Source of the DNA: Phoronis australis
Lineage: Eukaryota; Phoronida; Phoronidae
NCBI GenBank assembly: GCA_002633005.1
Contig: NMRA01000243.1
Coordinates: forward strand, 76,783-140,782
Length of the DNA: 64,000 bases
Direction of reading: 5' to 3'
Shown: positions 63,060-64,000 of the stretch, piece by piece
Numbering within the stretch: the stretch's first letter is position 1
How the letters are laid out: each line of letters begins with the position of its first letter
The notes under the pieces: model-generated
What the model saw: the letters and a program-made list of their open reading frames with translations, nothing else
What the model was told of the DNA's origin: nothing
Databases searched by the model: none
Made by a program: the position numbers and the translations under genes

Positions 63060-64000
63060 ATTGAAGTAACAATTGTGCTATCAAGGACCTCGTCAAACGA
63101 TCGCGGTTAATATTCACATCCACATTCTGTGACCCTCAGTCGCAGTGTCCTCTCAACGAGAGTTGTTTCCCCCTCTTTCCGGTACAGGAATACGTCTTCC
63201 GCCACTTCCGTTGGTGAACAGCAATTAGACATTTGGAGATCCGTCCTATCTGTAAGCTCTCGCAATGGTTGTGTGTAAGTCGGATCAAGACCTGTGAAAA
63301 TAAGATGGATATCTTGAGAGAAAGTAGAACTTCAAGGTATTATATTATTCACTGTGAAAAGGGTCAACAAGCATGCGTTAATTTTGAATTAAAAACGCCG
63401 GTACCCAACTCAACTGAGGACCTGCGTGGTTGCTTTCCGTAAACCCTAGAGTCTCGCGAAAAACGCAAGACTTCACGACATATCGCAATGCATCACAACA
63501 GAAGCACGTGGAAAGCAGCCCTGTCCCGCCGCCGTGGAAATGGTTGCATTCAAGTCACTTGGCATTCTTATCCCCCGAACACCCGGCCTATGCTCGGCAC
63601 CTTTGTTCGTTTGTTCGTGCGTAAAATGCCCTCGCATTAGAACCACATTAACTGAAAATATCAAGTCGCCCATTGTGGAAACAGTCTTACTTATTTCCGT
63701 TTTCATTTCACTTTTTGGGAAAACGTATTCTTATATTTGCCAGTAAGGATTCCTGAATCTCCTGTTTATTTCAAACAACAACCGAGTAAAAAAGTTTAAC
63801 ATAATAAACTTTATTTTTGGTCCCCATGCACATCTCACTGTCCATAAATAAATCACTGGTGGGGAAGTTGGGTAAAATTTTGTGTGATATGTGGGACTCA
63901 AACTATTGGGCGAGTAAGACTCAAAACTACGTTTAGACGGTTTTATTGGTTGAACTTCTGGTGTAACCCTGCAGTTGTGTGGCACACTAATCGTTTGTCG
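63060..64000. other. Right edge, no gene recognised
   Basis: Open frames exist on both strands, but none combines domain resemblance with splice sites. A GTCTCGCGAAAAACGCAAGACTTC phrase near 63453 recalls the element at 46140-46261. Confidence 0.3.

Overview
The window is metazoan nuclear DNA. Genes are split by GT-AG introns from 63 bp to about 3.7 kb, coding exons are sparse islands in AT-rich sequence, and the spacers are filled with small inverted-repeat DNA transposons, tRNA-derived remnants, minisatellites and microsatellites. There are three assembly marks: N at 17092, N at 34921 and a 10-N gap at 48563-48572. The mix of a secreted C-type lectin, a trefoil (P-type) exon, a Beta3/Olig-type bHLH factor, ANKRD66-like, FAM167-like and RMI2 genes fits an invertebrate animal, probably marine. 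I cannot name the phylum from this sequence alone.

Layout. 0.4-7.7 kb: a minus-strand secreted C-type lectin whose domain is split over two exons, with a separate in-phase trefoil-domain exon inside the intron that splits it. 7.7-13.5 kb: repeats only, including a degenerate array of about 26-bp units. 13.5-14.4 kb: an intronless bHLH gene with a TATA box and a CRE-like site. 14.4-20.2 kb: repeats, plus one possibly broken exon near 16.7 kb. 20.3-22.1 kb: a three-exon minus-strand ANKRD66-like gene. 23 kb: a candidate two-exon small membrane protein, minus strand. 28.0-32.3 kb: a four-exon plus-strand secreted DsbA/thioredoxin-fold protein with a CPDS motif. 33.6-36.3 kb: a 1.35-kb direct duplication joined at a single N. 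37.8-41.1 kb: a candidate two-exon secreted protein. 46.8-49.7 kb: a two-exon FAM167-like gene. 53.0-56.9 kb: a three-exon RMI2 gene. 59.3-60.2 kb: a tandem repeat of about 144 bp. 61.6 kb: half of a BTB/BACK domain. 62.9 kb: a weak Asp-rich open frame.

The genes do not form one pathway. They are unrelated neighbours: two or three secreted proteins (lectin, trefoil, DsbA-like), one neural-type transcription factor, one subunit of the BLM/TOP3A/RMI dissolvasome, and two small proteins of poorly known function. The most unusual signals are the trefoil cassette in the lectin intron, a non-autonomous DNA transposon family with three copies flanked by exact 5-bp duplications, the nucleosome-length satellite, and the small membrane-protein candidate with a 63-bp intron. 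All exon boundaries were read by eye from splice consensus, reading phase and family resemblance. No transcript or database evidence was available.
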